Shown here piece by piece: positions 42,370-53,844 of a DNA stretch of 64,000 nt. Within the stretch, counting starts at the first letter, position 1. Every line of letters starts with the position of its first letter. The DNA lies in NCBI RefSeq assembly GCF_012641405.1, contig NZ_JABAII010000001.1:124001-188000 (forward strand). The letters are read 5' to 3'. Source of the DNA: Rhizobium sp. P40RR-XXII. Its GTDB lineage: Bacteria; Pseudomonadota; Alphaproteobacteria; Rhizobiales; Rhizobiaceae. Below the pieces are notes generated by a model. That model had not been told where the DNA came from, searched no databases, and saw only the letters and a program-made list of their open reading frames with translations. The position numbers and the translations under genes are program-made.

Positions 42370-42788
42370 TGCCGGCGGCGGTCGGGATCGTTCTTGCGGC
42401 GGGGCTTTCCTTGCTGGCCGGAACGATCGCGGCCGAAGCCAGCGATCTTATTCCGGGGGCCGAGGATTTTCGCATGCAGGTGATCCACAAGGCGAAGGAT
42501 GAGGCCGAATGGCCCTTCGTGGCCGAAAGCGGGGTGCTTGCCTGCGCCAAGGTGCTGAACAAGCCCGCCGTTTATTTCGTGCCGGAGCAGAAACCCGAGG
42601 CGACGCGCGCTTTCGTGCTCGATACGGATCTGCTGGGCATGAGCCTGGTCAATATGGGGATGACGGACGTGCTGAAACCCTATGGATCGCTAGAGGCGCT
42701 TTTGAAGCGCATAACACCTTTCGTCACCATGGGACGGCGGCTTTGCGCCCAGCCTCCCGGCACAAGCCTTACGGGCTCCGAGCTTTAA
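42369..42788 (+). CDS. DUF2511 (YebY-like) protein inside the sox operon
   Basis: A 139-residue protein with a hydrophobic N-terminal signal (about 1-22, VGIVLAAGLSLLAGTIAAEA). The mature part shows the DUF2511 pattern: EAEWPFVAESGVLAC (Cys near 58), AVYFVPE, and a C-terminal RLC (near 124), giving two Cys that may form a disulfide as in YebY. Its ATG overlaps the soxB stop (TGATG), so it is translated with soxB. It is not part of the known four-subunit enzyme. An insertion or a periplasmic accessory protein are both possible. The family match is by pattern only. Confidence 0.6.
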   Translation: MPAAVGIVLAAGLSLLAGTIAAEASDLIPGAEDFRMQVIHKAKDEAEWPFVAESGVLACAKVLNKPAVYFVPEQKPEATRAFVLDTDLLGMSLVNMGMTDVLKPYGSLEALLKRITPFVTMGRRLCAQPPGTSLTGSEL

Positions 42789-42803
42789 CACAGGTAGAAA
42801 CCG

Positions 42804-43169
42804 ATGCTGCTGATTTACTGCCCCTATTGCGAGGAAGAGCGTTCGGAACTCGAATTCCGCAACGCCGGCGACGCCCATATCGTACGGCCGGCCAATATCG
42901 CCGGAATTTCGAACGAGGAGTTCGAGGAATATTTCTTCCTGCGCGACAATCCGAAGGGCCTGATATTCGAGCGCTGGCGGCATATCCATGGCTGCGGCCG
43001 CTTCTTCAACGCGGCGCGCGACACGGTGAGCGATCATTTCTACCGTACCTACAAGGCCGGCGAGCCAAAGCCGGATCCCGCGACGCTCCTGCCAGGCGCG
43101 TCCGAGCCGGCTGCGCAGCATAAAAACGAACAAGAACAGACGGCACAAACAGAGGGATTTGTTGAATGA
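42804..43169 (+). CDS. soxD: Sarcosine oxidase subunit delta
   Basis: The 121-residue small subunit of heterotetrameric sarcosine oxidase, which binds zinc. The ligands are in LIYCPYCEEERSELEF (Cys 6 and Cys 9) and HIHGCGRFFNAARDT (Cys and His near 63). The sequence ends in a Gln/Glu-rich tail. It has a four-base ATGA overlap with soxA. It is translated after the YebY-like gene with 15 bases between. Confidence 0.94.
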   Translation: MLLIYCPYCEEERSELEFRNAGDAHIVRPANIAGISNEEFEEYFFLRDNPKGLIFERWRHIHGCGRFFNAARDTVSDHFYRTYKAGEPKPDPATLLPGASEPAAQHKNEQEQTAQTEGFVE

Positions 43170-46162
43170 GCGGCGCCAATCGTATCGCGGGCAAGGGACG
43201 TCTGACGCCGGCCAGAACCGCTCGCTTCACTTTTGACGGCAAGAGCTACACTGCGCTCGAAGGCGATACCGTCGCCTCGGCGCTGCTTGCCAACGGCGTC
43301 CATCTCGTCGGCCGGTCCTTCAAGTATCACCGCCCGCGCGGCATTCTTTCCGCCGGAGCCGAGGAGCCGAACGCGCTGCTCGATATTTCCCGCGATGCGG
43401 CGCGGCGGCAGCCGAACGTGCGCGCCAGCGTGCAGGAAGTCTTCGACGGCATGAAGGCGCAGTCGCAGAACCGCTGGCCGTCGCTCGCCTTCGATGTCGG
43501 CGGCGTCAACAATTTGATGTCGCCGTTCTTTGCCGCCGGCTTCTACTACAAGACCTTCATGTGGCCGAAGTCGGCCTGGAAGCATCTCTACGAGCCCTTC
43601 ATCCGCCGCGCCGCCGGCCTCGGCGTTGCGCCGACGGAAGAAGATCCGGATCATTATGCCAGCCGCTATGCGCATTGCGACGTGCTTGTCGTCGGTGCCG
43701 GCGCTGCCGGTCTTTCCGCGGCGCTGGCCGCCGCCGAAACCGGCGCTAAAGTTATCCTCTGCGACGAGCAGCCGGAAGCCGGCGGTGCGCTGCGCTTCGA
43801 CACCGGCATCAAGATCGACGGCGTCGAGGGCTATGACTGGGCGCAGGCTATCGTCGCCAAGCTCCAGGTGATGCCGAACGTCCAGGTGCTGACCCGCACG
43901 ACGGCCTTCGGCTACTACAATCACAATTTCTTCGGGCTTGCCGAACGGGTGACCGATCATCTGGCGCGACCGGGCCGCGACCTGCCGCGCGAGCGCCTGT
44001 GGCAGGTCCGCGCCAAGCGGGCCATCCTGGCGACTGGCGCCATCGAACGTCACATGGTGTTTCCGAACAACGACCGTCCGGGCATTATGCTCGCCTCGGC
44101 GGCGCGCGCCTATCTCAACCACTATGGCGTCGCCGTTGGTGCGAAAATCGGCGTCTACACTGCGCACGATTCGGCCTATGAAGCCGCCTTCGACCTCAAG
44201 CGCGCCGGCGTTTCCGTTGCCGCCATCGTCGACAGCCGCGCGCGGCCGGGCGAGGCGGTTCTGGCTGAGGCGAAGCGGCTGGGCATAGAAGTGATGACGG
44301 ATTACGCCGTCGTCGACACCGCCGGCAAGCTTCGCGTCTCCTCCATGACCGTCGCGCGCAACGGCAGCTCCGCCAAGCGCAAGATCGCGATCGACGCCCT
44401 GCTGGTTTCCGCCGGCTGGACGCCCTCCGTTCATCTCTTCTCGCAGTCGCGCGGCAAGCTGAAATTCGATACCGAGAAGCAGCGCTTCCTGCCGGGCACC
44501 TATGTTCAGGATTGTCTCTCGGTTGGCGCCTGCAACGGTACGGATGGTCTGCAGGCCGCGATCGAGGAATCGTTGGCCGCCGGCGAGCTGATGGCGCGCG
44601 CTACCGGCGCCACCAATGGCGGCGAAAAGATCCAGCTTCATGCCGAGCAGGCCTTCGAATGGACCGGCGGCATGATCGGTGCCGCCGAAGGTGCCGGGCC
44701 GGACACGAATGCCAAGGCTTTCGTCGATTTCCAGCATGATGTCTGCGCCAAGGATATCCGCCTTGCCGTGCGCGAGGGCATGCACTCCATCGAGCACATC
44801 AAGCGCTTCACCACCAACGGGATGGCGTCCGACCAGGGCAAGCTTTCCAACATGCACGGGCTGGCGATCGCCGCCGAAATGCTCGGCAAGGATATTCCGC
44901 AGGTCGGTCTTACCACCTTCCGCGCGCCCTATACGCCTGTCACCTACGGCACGCTGATCAGCCATTCGCGTGGACCTCTTTTTGATCCCGCCCGCAAGAC
45001 GCCGATGCATGCCTGGGAAGAGGCACATGGCGCCATCTTCGAAGATGTCGGCAACTGGAAGCGTGCCTGGTTCTATCCGCGCGCCGGCGAGACCATGCAC
45101 CAGGCCGTCAATCGCGAATGCCGTACGGCGCGTGACGTGGCCGGCGTGTTCGATGCCTCGACGCTCGGCAAGATCGAAGTGGTCGGGCCGGATGCGGCGG
45201 AATTCCTGAATCTCCTCTACACCAATGCCTGGGATACGCTGAAGCCCGGCCGCTGCCGCTACGGCATCATGACGCGCGAAGACGGCTTCGTCTATGACGA
45301 CGGTGTCGTCGGGCGCTTGGCCGAAGATCGTTTCCATGTGACGACGACAACAGGCGGTGCGCCGCGCGTGCTGCATCACATGGAAGACTATCTGCAGACA
45401 GAGTTCCCGCATCTGAAGGTGTGGCTGACGTCGACGACGGAGCAATGGGCCGTCATTGCCGTGCAGGGTCCGAAGGCGCGCGAGATCATCGAGCCGCTCG
45501 TCGAGGGGCAGGATCTGTCCAACGAGGCCTTCCCACATATGAGTGTGGCCGAGTGCAAAGTCTGCGGCGTGCCGGCGCGGCTGTTCCGCGTCTCCTTCAC
45601 CGGTGAGGCCGGCTACGAAATCAACGTGCCAGCCGATTATGGTCAGTCCGTTCTGGAAGCCGTCTGGGCGCGCGCCGAGCCGCTGGGTGCCTGCGCTTAC
45701 GGCACCGAGACCATGCACGTGCTGCGCGCCGAGAAGGGCTACATCATCGTCGGGCAGGATACCGACGGGACTGTTACGCCAGACGATGCCGGGCTCTCCT
45801 GGGCGGTTTCCAAGAAGAAGACCGATTTCGTCGGTATTCGCGGCCTGAAGCGGCCGGATATCATGAAGGAAGGGCGCAAGCAGCTTGTCGGTCTTACCAC
45901 CCGCGATCCGAAAGTGGTGCTGGAGGAAGGCGCGCAGATCGTCGCCGACCCCAACGAACAGAAGCCGATGACCATGCTCGGCCATGTCACCTCTTCCTAC
46001 TGGTCCGAAAATCTCGGCCGCTCCATCGCCTTCGCGCTGGTTGCCGGCGGACGCGAACGCATGGGCAAGACGCTCTACGTGCCGATGCCGGACAAGACGA
46101 TTGCCGTCGAGGTGGCGGATCTGGTGTTCTTTGACAAGGAAGGAGGCCGGATCAATGGTTGA
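43166..46162 (+). CDS. soxA: Sarcosine oxidase subunit alpha
   Basis: The 998-residue large subunit of heterotetrameric sarcosine oxidase. It has an N-terminal 2Fe-2S-like/ubiquitin-type region (about 1-95, with YTALEGDTVASALLANGV and SFKYHRPRGI), the NAD+-binding fold (VVGAGAAGLSAALAAAETGA, about 175-194) and a C-terminal aminomethyltransferase-like tetrahydrofolate domain (about 610-990, with GRCRYGIMTREDGFVYDDG and FTGEAGYEI). The length is normal. The gene overlaps soxD by four and soxG by eight bases, indicating strict coupling. A 1097-codon open frame on the other strand here is a coding shadow. Confidence 0.97.
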   Translation: MSGANRIAGKGRLTPARTARFTFDGKSYTALEGDTVASALLANGVHLVGRSFKYHRPRGILSAGAEEPNALLDISRDAARRQPNVRASVQEVFDGMKAQSQNRWPSLAFDVGGVNNLMSPFFAAGFYYKTFMWPKSAWKHLYEPFIRRAAGLGVAPTEEDPDHYASRYAHCDVLVVGAGAAGLSAALAAAETGAKVILCDEQPEAGGALRFDTGIKIDGVEGYDWAQAIVAKLQVMPNVQVLTRTTAFGYYNHNFFGLAERVTDHLARPGRDLPRERLWQVRAKRAILATGAIERHMVFPNNDRPGIMLASAARAYLNHYGVAVGAKIGVYTAHDSAYEAAFDLKRAGVSVAAIVDSRARPGEAVLAEAKRLGIEVMTDYAVVDTAGKLRVSSMTVARNGSSAKRKIAIDALLVSAGWTPSVHLFSQSRGKLKFDTEKQRFLPGTYVQDCLSVGACNGTDGLQAAIEESLAAGELMARATGATNGGEKIQLHAEQAFEWTGGMIGAAEGAGPDTNAKAFVDFQHDVCAKDIRLAVREGMHSIEHIKRFTTNGMASDQGKLSNMHGLAIAAEMLGKDIPQVGLTTFRAPYTPVTYGTLISHSRGPLFDPARKTPMHAWEEAHGAIFEDVGNWKRAWFYPRAGETMHQAVNRECRTARDVAGVFDASTLGKIEVVGPDAAEFLNLLYTNAWDTLKPGRCRYGIMTREDGFVYDDGVVGRLAEDRFHVTTTTGGAPRVLHHMEDYLQTEFPHLKVWLTSTTEQWAVIAVQGPKAREIIEPLVEGQDLSNEAFPHMSVAECKVCGVPARLFRVSFTGEAGYEINVPADYGQSVLEAVWARAEPLGACAYGTETMHVLRAEKGYIIVGQDTDGTVTPDDAGLSWAVSKKKTDFVGIRGLKRPDIMKEGRKQLVGLTTRDPKVVLEEGAQIVADPNEQKPMTMLGHVTSSYWSENLGRSIAFALVAGGRERMGKTLYVPMPDKTIAVEVADLVFFDKEGGRING

Positions 46163-46727
46163 TCTCGCAACCCGTAAACTGCCGCTCGCCGGTCGCCATG
46201 GTGGCTCTTCTATCGTTCGACTGACGCCCGCCGCTCCCGCAAGCCGTATTTCGCTGCGCGCGCCGGCCGACTCGATCGGCGGTCTTTCGCAGGCGCTCGG
46301 CCTGCAGCTGCCGACCCGGCCGAAGACCTCGACCAGCGCCAATGGGCGTCATGCCCTGTGGCTTGGCCCGGACGAATGGCTCGTCATCGATGAGAACGGC
46401 GCAGAACTCGTCGGTCTGGCCGCATCGTCCGGAGCGTTGCATTCGGCGACCGATGTCTCGCATCGCAATACCGCTGTGATTGTGTCAGGTTCCGGGGCGG
46501 AAGCAACGCTTGCCGCCGGCTGCTCGCAGGACCTTTCGCTGAACGCATTCCCTGCCGGCGCCTGCTCGCGCACGCTTTATGGCAAGGCTGAGGTGGTGGT
46601 CTTGCGCCTCGATGAAGAGACATTCCGCGTTGAAGTCTGGCGCTCCTTCTCCGACTATGTCTTTGGTCTTTTGGCCGAGGGCGCGGAGGATGCGGAAAAT
46701 ACCTTCTCCCCGGCGGGAAGAAGGTAG
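46155..46727 (+). CDS. soxG: Sarcosine oxidase subunit gamma
   Basis: The 190-residue small subunit that completes the SoxBDAG enzyme. It resembles part of the T-protein fold; HALWLGPDEWLVI (about 56-68) and SGALHSATDVSHRNTAVIV are typical. GGAGG lies eight bases before the ATG, inside soxA. The last codons (FSPAGRR) and the stop are made by a palindrome, TACCTTCT with AGAAGGTA, resembling the end of rhizobial mosaic elements, so the C-terminus probably comes from a repeat insertion. Confidence 0.92.
   Translation: MVDLATRKLPLAGRHGGSSIVRLTPAAPASRISLRAPADSIGGLSQALGLQLPTRPKTSTSANGRHALWLGPDEWLVIDENGAELVGLAASSGALHSATDVSHRNTAVIVSGSGAEATLAAGCSQDLSLNAFPAGACSRTLYGKAEVVVLRLDEETFRVEVWRSFSDYVFGLLAEGAEDAENTFSPAGRR
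46700..46726. repeat. RIME-like palindrome over the soxG stop codon
   Basis: TACCTTCT (46700-46707) pairs with AGAAGGTA (46719-46726), with CCC/GGG pairs inside. It covers the last eight soxG codons. It matches the CCTTCTCC...GGAGAAGG end of the repeat at 49433-49460 and may also act as a terminator between soxG and the converging maoC-like gene. Confidence 0.55.
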
Positions 46728-46737
46728 AAAAGAGACT

Positions 46738-47226
46738 TTAACCCTCTTCCGGCCGATCCTTCGGATCGAACTGCGATATGGTCGTCCATGTCGCGGTGAG
46801 CGCCGGTTTGCGCTCATTTTCGATCTCGACCGTCACGTCATAAGTCAGCATCAGCATGCTGGCGCCGCGCAGGCGGGTTTCGGCGAGCACGAAACGGCCA
46901 CGCACCCGCGCGCCGCACTTGACTGGTGACATAAAGCGGATCTTTTCGAAGCCGTAGTTGATGCCCATCGTCTGCTCGCGGATCTTTGGCAGACCGCTGT
47001 AGTTCATCGCCGAGAGCAGCGAGAGCGTCAGGAAGCCGTGGGCGATAGTGCCGCCATAGGGCGTTTCCGCCTTGGCGCGCTCTGAATCGACATGGATGAA
47101 TTGGTGATCGAGCGTCGCATCGGCAAAGGTGTCGATCATCGTCTGCTCGACGATGATCCAGTCAGAAACGCCGATCTCCGTTCCCGCCAGTTTCATGATC
47201 TCGACAAGCGAAATTTCGCCGGGCAT
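46738..47226 (-). CDS. MaoC family (R)-specific enoyl-CoA hydratase-like protein
   Basis: A 162-residue hot-dog-fold dehydratase of the MaoC/PaaZ-C type. The hydratase 2 motif is FADATLDHQFIHVDSERA and GGTIAHGFLTLSLLS (about residues 34-72), which includes the catalytic Asp and His. The expected substrate is an acyl-CoA or a related thioester. The ATG at 47226 has GAGG nearby; a longer frame to 47346 runs into the glgX tail region and was rejected. It follows glgX on the same strand after 67 bases and converges with soxG. Confidence 0.88.
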   Translation of the reverse strand: MPGEISLVEIMKLAGTEIGVSDWIIVEQTMIDTFADATLDHQFIHVDSERAKAETPYGGTIAHGFLTLSLLSAMNYSGLPKIREQTMGINYGFEKIRFMSPVKCGARVRGRFVLAETRLRGASMLMLTYDVTVEIENERKPALTATWTTISQFDPKDRPEEG

Positions 47227-47293
47227 TCCATCCTCGTCAGTCTGTGTCGTCAGAATCCTTTCTGGCGAATCGAGACCGAAAGTGCAACCGCGA

Positions 47294-49264
47294 TCATTTT
47301 TCGACAAGGAAGGCGACGGAACGGGCGGGAATAGTGAGCTGCTCACCGGCTGCCGTTTCGCCTGCCGTCGTCAGCAGCGACCAACCACCATTTTCCGAGG
47401 CAGGCAATGTGGCATGGAGCTCCTCGGTTGCGCGGTTGAACAACATGGCAAGCCGCGCCGACCGGCCGGTGGCGCGATCCTGCGTGCGGAGCGCCATGCC
47501 GAGCACGCTTGCGCTTGGCGCTTCCCAATCCGGCGCCGCCATCGGTGTTCCCGCGCCTGAGAACCAGAGCACGTCGCCATCGCCATGGAAGAAGTCCATA
47601 TCGCCGAAGGCAGCGAAGCGGCGGCGTAGGCCGGCGAGCCATGCCGTATGGCCGATCAACTCCTCGTCCAGTGTCTTCCAGTCCATCCAGGTGATGGCAT
47701 TATCCTGGCAATAGGCGTTGTTATTGCCCTGCTGGCTGCGTCCGGCTTCGTCGCCCGATGTCAGCATGATCGTGCCGCGCGTGGCAAAGAGCGTCGACAG
47801 CATGGCTTCGATATCGGCGCGGCGCTTGCGCTGGATCGATTGGTCGTCCGTCTTGCCTTCGATGCCATTGTTCCACGAGAAGTTCTCGTTGTGGCCGTCG
47901 CGATTGTTCTCGCCATTGGCCTCATTGTGCTTGTTCTCGTAGGAAACGAGATCCATCAGTGTGAAGCCGTCATGGGCGGCGAGGAAATTGACGCTGCGCG
48001 TCTGCGTGCGTCCGTCACGGCCGAAGATAGAGGAGGAGCCGGCAAGCACGGTCGCGAGATCGCCGATGCCCGCATCGCCTCGCCAGAAGCGGCGTAAATC
48101 ATCGCGGGCGCGGTCGTTCCATTCAAGAAAAGGCGCGGGAAAATTCCCCAGCTGGTAGCCGCCGGCGCCGATGTCCCAGGGCTCGGCGATCATGATCCGA
48201 TCCTGCAGCACCTCATCCGCCAGCATGGTGCGCAGCGTCATGCTGTCCGGATCGAAGCCCTTGCCGTTGCGGCCGAGCACGGTGGCGAGATCGAAACGGA
48301 AACCGTCGATGCCGGCATTCCGGACGAAATGGCGCAGGCTGTCGATGATGAGCCTGCGTGTTGCCGGCTGGTCGCAGGCAATGGTGTTGCCCGTGCCGGT
48401 ATCGTTGACCAGCGTGCCGGGTTGGTCGGGCAGATGGCGGAAATAGCTTGAATTGTCGAGGCCTCGCAATGACAAGGTAGGTCCCTGTCGGTCGCTTTCG
48501 CCCGTATGGTTGAAGACGAGATCGAGGATGACGGCGATCCCTTCGGCGTGAAGGGTGGCGACCGTCTCGCGCAACTCCCTCATGCCGCCGGGCACGAGGC
48601 GCGGATCGAGCGCCATGAAGGCGACCGGGTTGTAGCCCCAACCATTGGTAAGGCCGAGCGGCGGCAGATGCCGTTCGTCGATCCATGCGGTGATCGGCAT
48701 CAGCTCGACGGCGTCGATCTGCAGGCGCTTGAGATGCGCGATGACGGAGGGGTGGGCGAGGGCGCCAAGCGTGCCGCGTATCTCAGCCGGCACATCCGGA
48801 TGCAACATCGTGAAGGGCTTTACGGCGATCTCGTAGATCAGGCCGCCGGGCTGAAACAAGGGCTTGGCCGGCTTGACGGCGACATCGCGCGAGACGATCG
48901 CCTTCGGCATGAGATCCTGCGTATCGGCACCGAAGACCCCGAGGCGCGGATCATAGCGAAACGGCCGGTCGATCTCCTTGGCGTAGGGATCGACCAAGAG
49001 CTTGGACGGGTCGAACCAGAGGCCGCGATCGGGATCATAGGAGCCATGGGCGCGCAGGCCGTAGCGCGCGCCTTCCCTTGCATCCTTGACGAAAAGACGA
49101 TGTTCGTCGCCGTCGCGGGTGAGCGGCAGGCGCGCAATTTCCTTGTGGCCCTCGGCATCGAACAGGCAGAGCTCGATGCGCTCGGCATGTTTGGATGCGA
49201 CGATAAATTCGCCGCCAGAATCGGTAAGGGTTGCTCCAAGGCAGCGGGTTGTCGGTTCTGACAT
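47294..49264 (-). CDS. glgX: Glycogen debranching enzyme GlgX
   Basis: GH13 isoamylase-type enzyme of 656 residues that removes alpha-1,6 branches from phosphorylase-trimmed glycogen. An N-terminal CBM48-like domain (about 10-120) is followed by the barrel. The nucleophile Asp is in DGFRFDLATVLG (about 322), the acid/base Glu in MIAEPWDIGAGGY (about 358), and the third Asp in FLAAHDGFTLMDLVSYENK (about 430). The sequence NGENNRDGHNENFSWN is typical of GlgX. It is the last gene of the cluster, separated from pgm by 212 bases with a repeat element, so it may have its own promoter. Confidence 0.95.
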   Translation of the reverse strand: MSEPTTRCLGATLTDSGGEFIVASKHAERIELCLFDAEGHKEIARLPLTRDGDEHRLFVKDAREGARYGLRAHGSYDPDRGLWFDPSKLLVDPYAKEIDRPFRYDPRLGVFGADTQDLMPKAIVSRDVAVKPAKPLFQPGGLIYEIAVKPFTMLHPDVPAEIRGTLGALAHPSVIAHLKRLQIDAVELMPITAWIDERHLPPLGLTNGWGYNPVAFMALDPRLVPGGMRELRETVATLHAEGIAVILDLVFNHTGESDRQGPTLSLRGLDNSSYFRHLPDQPGTLVNDTGTGNTIACDQPATRRLIIDSLRHFVRNAGIDGFRFDLATVLGRNGKGFDPDSMTLRTMLADEVLQDRIMIAEPWDIGAGGYQLGNFPAPFLEWNDRARDDLRRFWRGDAGIGDLATVLAGSSSIFGRDGRTQTRSVNFLAAHDGFTLMDLVSYENKHNEANGENNRDGHNENFSWNNGIEGKTDDQSIQRKRRADIEAMLSTLFATRGTIMLTSGDEAGRSQQGNNNAYCQDNAITWMDWKTLDEELIGHTAWLAGLRRRFAAFGDMDFFHGDGDVLWFSGAGTPMAAPDWEAPSASVLGMALRTQDRATGRSARLAMLFNRATEELHATLPASENGGWSLLTTAGETAAGEQLTIPARSVAFLVEK

Positions 49265-49298
49265 GTCTTGCGGGCTTTCCGGATCGCTGGAGATTGTT

Positions 49299-49462
49299 CC
49301 CTCTCCCCGCTTGCGAGGAGCGGGTTAGGGTGAGGGGCGGAGCGTTCGGCAAATTGTGCAGTCGCGGCGAATTTTGAGAATGCCCCTCATCCGGCCAGTC
49401 GCCGCCCCACATTGTTGGGCGGCTCCTGGCCACCTTCTCCACGCATCCGCGGGGAGAAGGGG
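49299..49462. repeat. RIME-like mosaic repeat between pgm and glgX
   Basis: Three palindromes in a row: CCCTCTCCCCGC...GAGGAGCGGG near 49299-49324, then GGCCAG-tc-GCCGCCC (49393-49407) with GGGCGGC-tc-CTGGCC (49417-49431), then CCTTCTCC (49433-49440) with GGAGAAGG (49453-49460). The layout fits the Rhizobium-specific intergenic mosaic elements described for Rhizobiaceae. It fills most of the 212-base gap inside the glg cluster. Confidence 0.7.
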
Positions 49463-49476
49463 CTTAGGTCGTAAAT

Positions 49477-52552
<3,076 letters not shown>

Positions 52553-52555
52553 AGG

Positions 52556-53818
52556 TTACAAATCCAGCTTGTCGATCATCGATTGCGTGATCAGGCAGAT
52601 GCCGCTTTCCGTGCGGCGCCAGCGCTTGGCATCCAGTTCCGGATCCTCACCGACGATCAACCCTTCCGGAATGGTGACGCCATGGTCGATGACGACATTC
52701 TTGAGCTGTGCGCGGCGACCGACCTTGACGCTCGGCAACACGACGGCTCCCTCCAGCTTGGAATAGGAGTTGGCGCGCACGCCCGTGAACAGGAGGCTGT
52801 TGGAAAGACTTGCGCCTGAGATGATGCAATCGCCGGCAACCACGGAGGAGACGGCCGAGCCGCGGCGATCCTCGTCGTCATGGACGAACTTGGCGGGGGG
52901 GCTGATTTCCGCGTAGGTCCAGATCGGCCAGGATTTGTCGTAGATATCGAGTTCCGGCACGACGGCGGTCAGGTCGATATTGGCCTGCCAGTAGGCATCG
53001 ATCGTGCCGACGTCGCGCCAGTATGCCTCGCGCTCGAAATCGGAGCGAACGCAGGATTGCGCGAAGCGGTGCGCGACGGCTTTGCCGTTCTTGACGATGT
53101 AGGGAATGATGTCCTTGCCGAAGTCGCGGCTGGAGTTCGGATCGGCTGCGTCGCGCCGCAGGCATTCGATCAGGAATTTCGTGTGGAACACGTAGATGCC
53201 CATCGAGGCGAGGGCGAAATCAGGATTGCCGGGAATGCCAGGCGGATCGGCCGGCTTCTCGACGAAATCGATGATCTGGTCCTTTTCATCGACATGCATG
53301 ACGCCGAAGCCGACAGCCTCCATGCGCGGCACTTCGAGGCAGCCGATGGTGACTTCGGCGCCGGAATCGACGTGCTGCTGCAGCATCCATTCATAGTCCA
53401 TCTTATAGATATGGTCGCCGGCGAGGATGACCATGTATTCCGGACCATAGGGCTCGATGATGTCGATGTTCTGGTAGACGGCGTCGGCTGTGCCTTCGTA
53501 CCATTGCGTCTCCGAGACGCGCTGCGAGGCCGGCAGGATGTCGAAACTTTCGTTTCGCTCGGGCCGGAAGAAGTTCCAGCCGCGCTGCATGTGGCGGATC
53601 AGCGAGTGTGCCTTGTATTGCGTGGCGACGCCGATGCGGCGGATACCGGAATTGAGGGCATTGGACAGCGCGAAATCGATAATTCGCGTCTTGCCGCCGA
53701 AGTAGACGGCCGGCTTGGCACGGCGGTCGGTCAGCTCTTTCAGGCGGCTCCCGCGCCCGCCGGCAAGAACGTAGGCCATGGCATCGCGCGCCAGCGGCTG
53801 GAAACGTTTTTCTACCAT
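52556..53818 (-). CDS. glgC: Glucose-1-phosphate adenylyltransferase
   Basis: A 420-residue ADP-glucose pyrophosphorylase, the committed step of glycogen synthesis and the allosteric control point of the pathway. The nucleotide loop is [20 protein letters not shown] (about 17-36), followed by [19 protein letters not shown]; the glucose-1-phosphate site is in FVEKPADPP (about 195) and the C-terminal left-handed beta-helix carries [26 protein letters not shown] precedes the ATG at 53818; a 60-codon upstream extension overlaps glgB and was rejected. It lies 26 bases after glgB. Confidence 0.97.
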   Translation of the reverse strand: MVEKRFQPLARDAMAYVLAGGRGSRLKELTDRRAKPAVYFGGKTRIIDFALSNALNSGIRRIGVATQYKAHSLIRHMQRGWNFFRPERNESFDILPASQRVSETQWYEGTADAVYQNIDIIEPYGPEYMVILAGDHIYKMDYEWMLQQHVDSGAEVTIGCLEVPRMEAVGFGVMHVDEKDQIIDFVEKPADPPGIPGNPDFALASMGIYVFHTKFLIECLRRDAADPNSSRDFGKDIIPYIVKNGKAVAHRFAQSCVRSDFEREAYWRDVGTIDAYWQANIDLTAVVPELDIYDKSWPIWTYAEISPPAKFVHDDEDRRGSAVSSVVAGDCIISGASLSNSLLFTGVRANSYSKLEGAVVLPSVKVGRRAQLKNVVIDHGVTIPEGLIVGEDPELDAKRWRRTESGICLITQSMIDKLDL

Positions 53819-53844
53819 TTTATTCCTCCCTGTCCGTAGTGATC

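Noticed and set aside
43049..46342. 1097-codon open frame opposite soxA
   Set aside because: It is antisense to a clear sarcosine oxidase alpha gene, has no domain pattern and arises from high GC at third positions.
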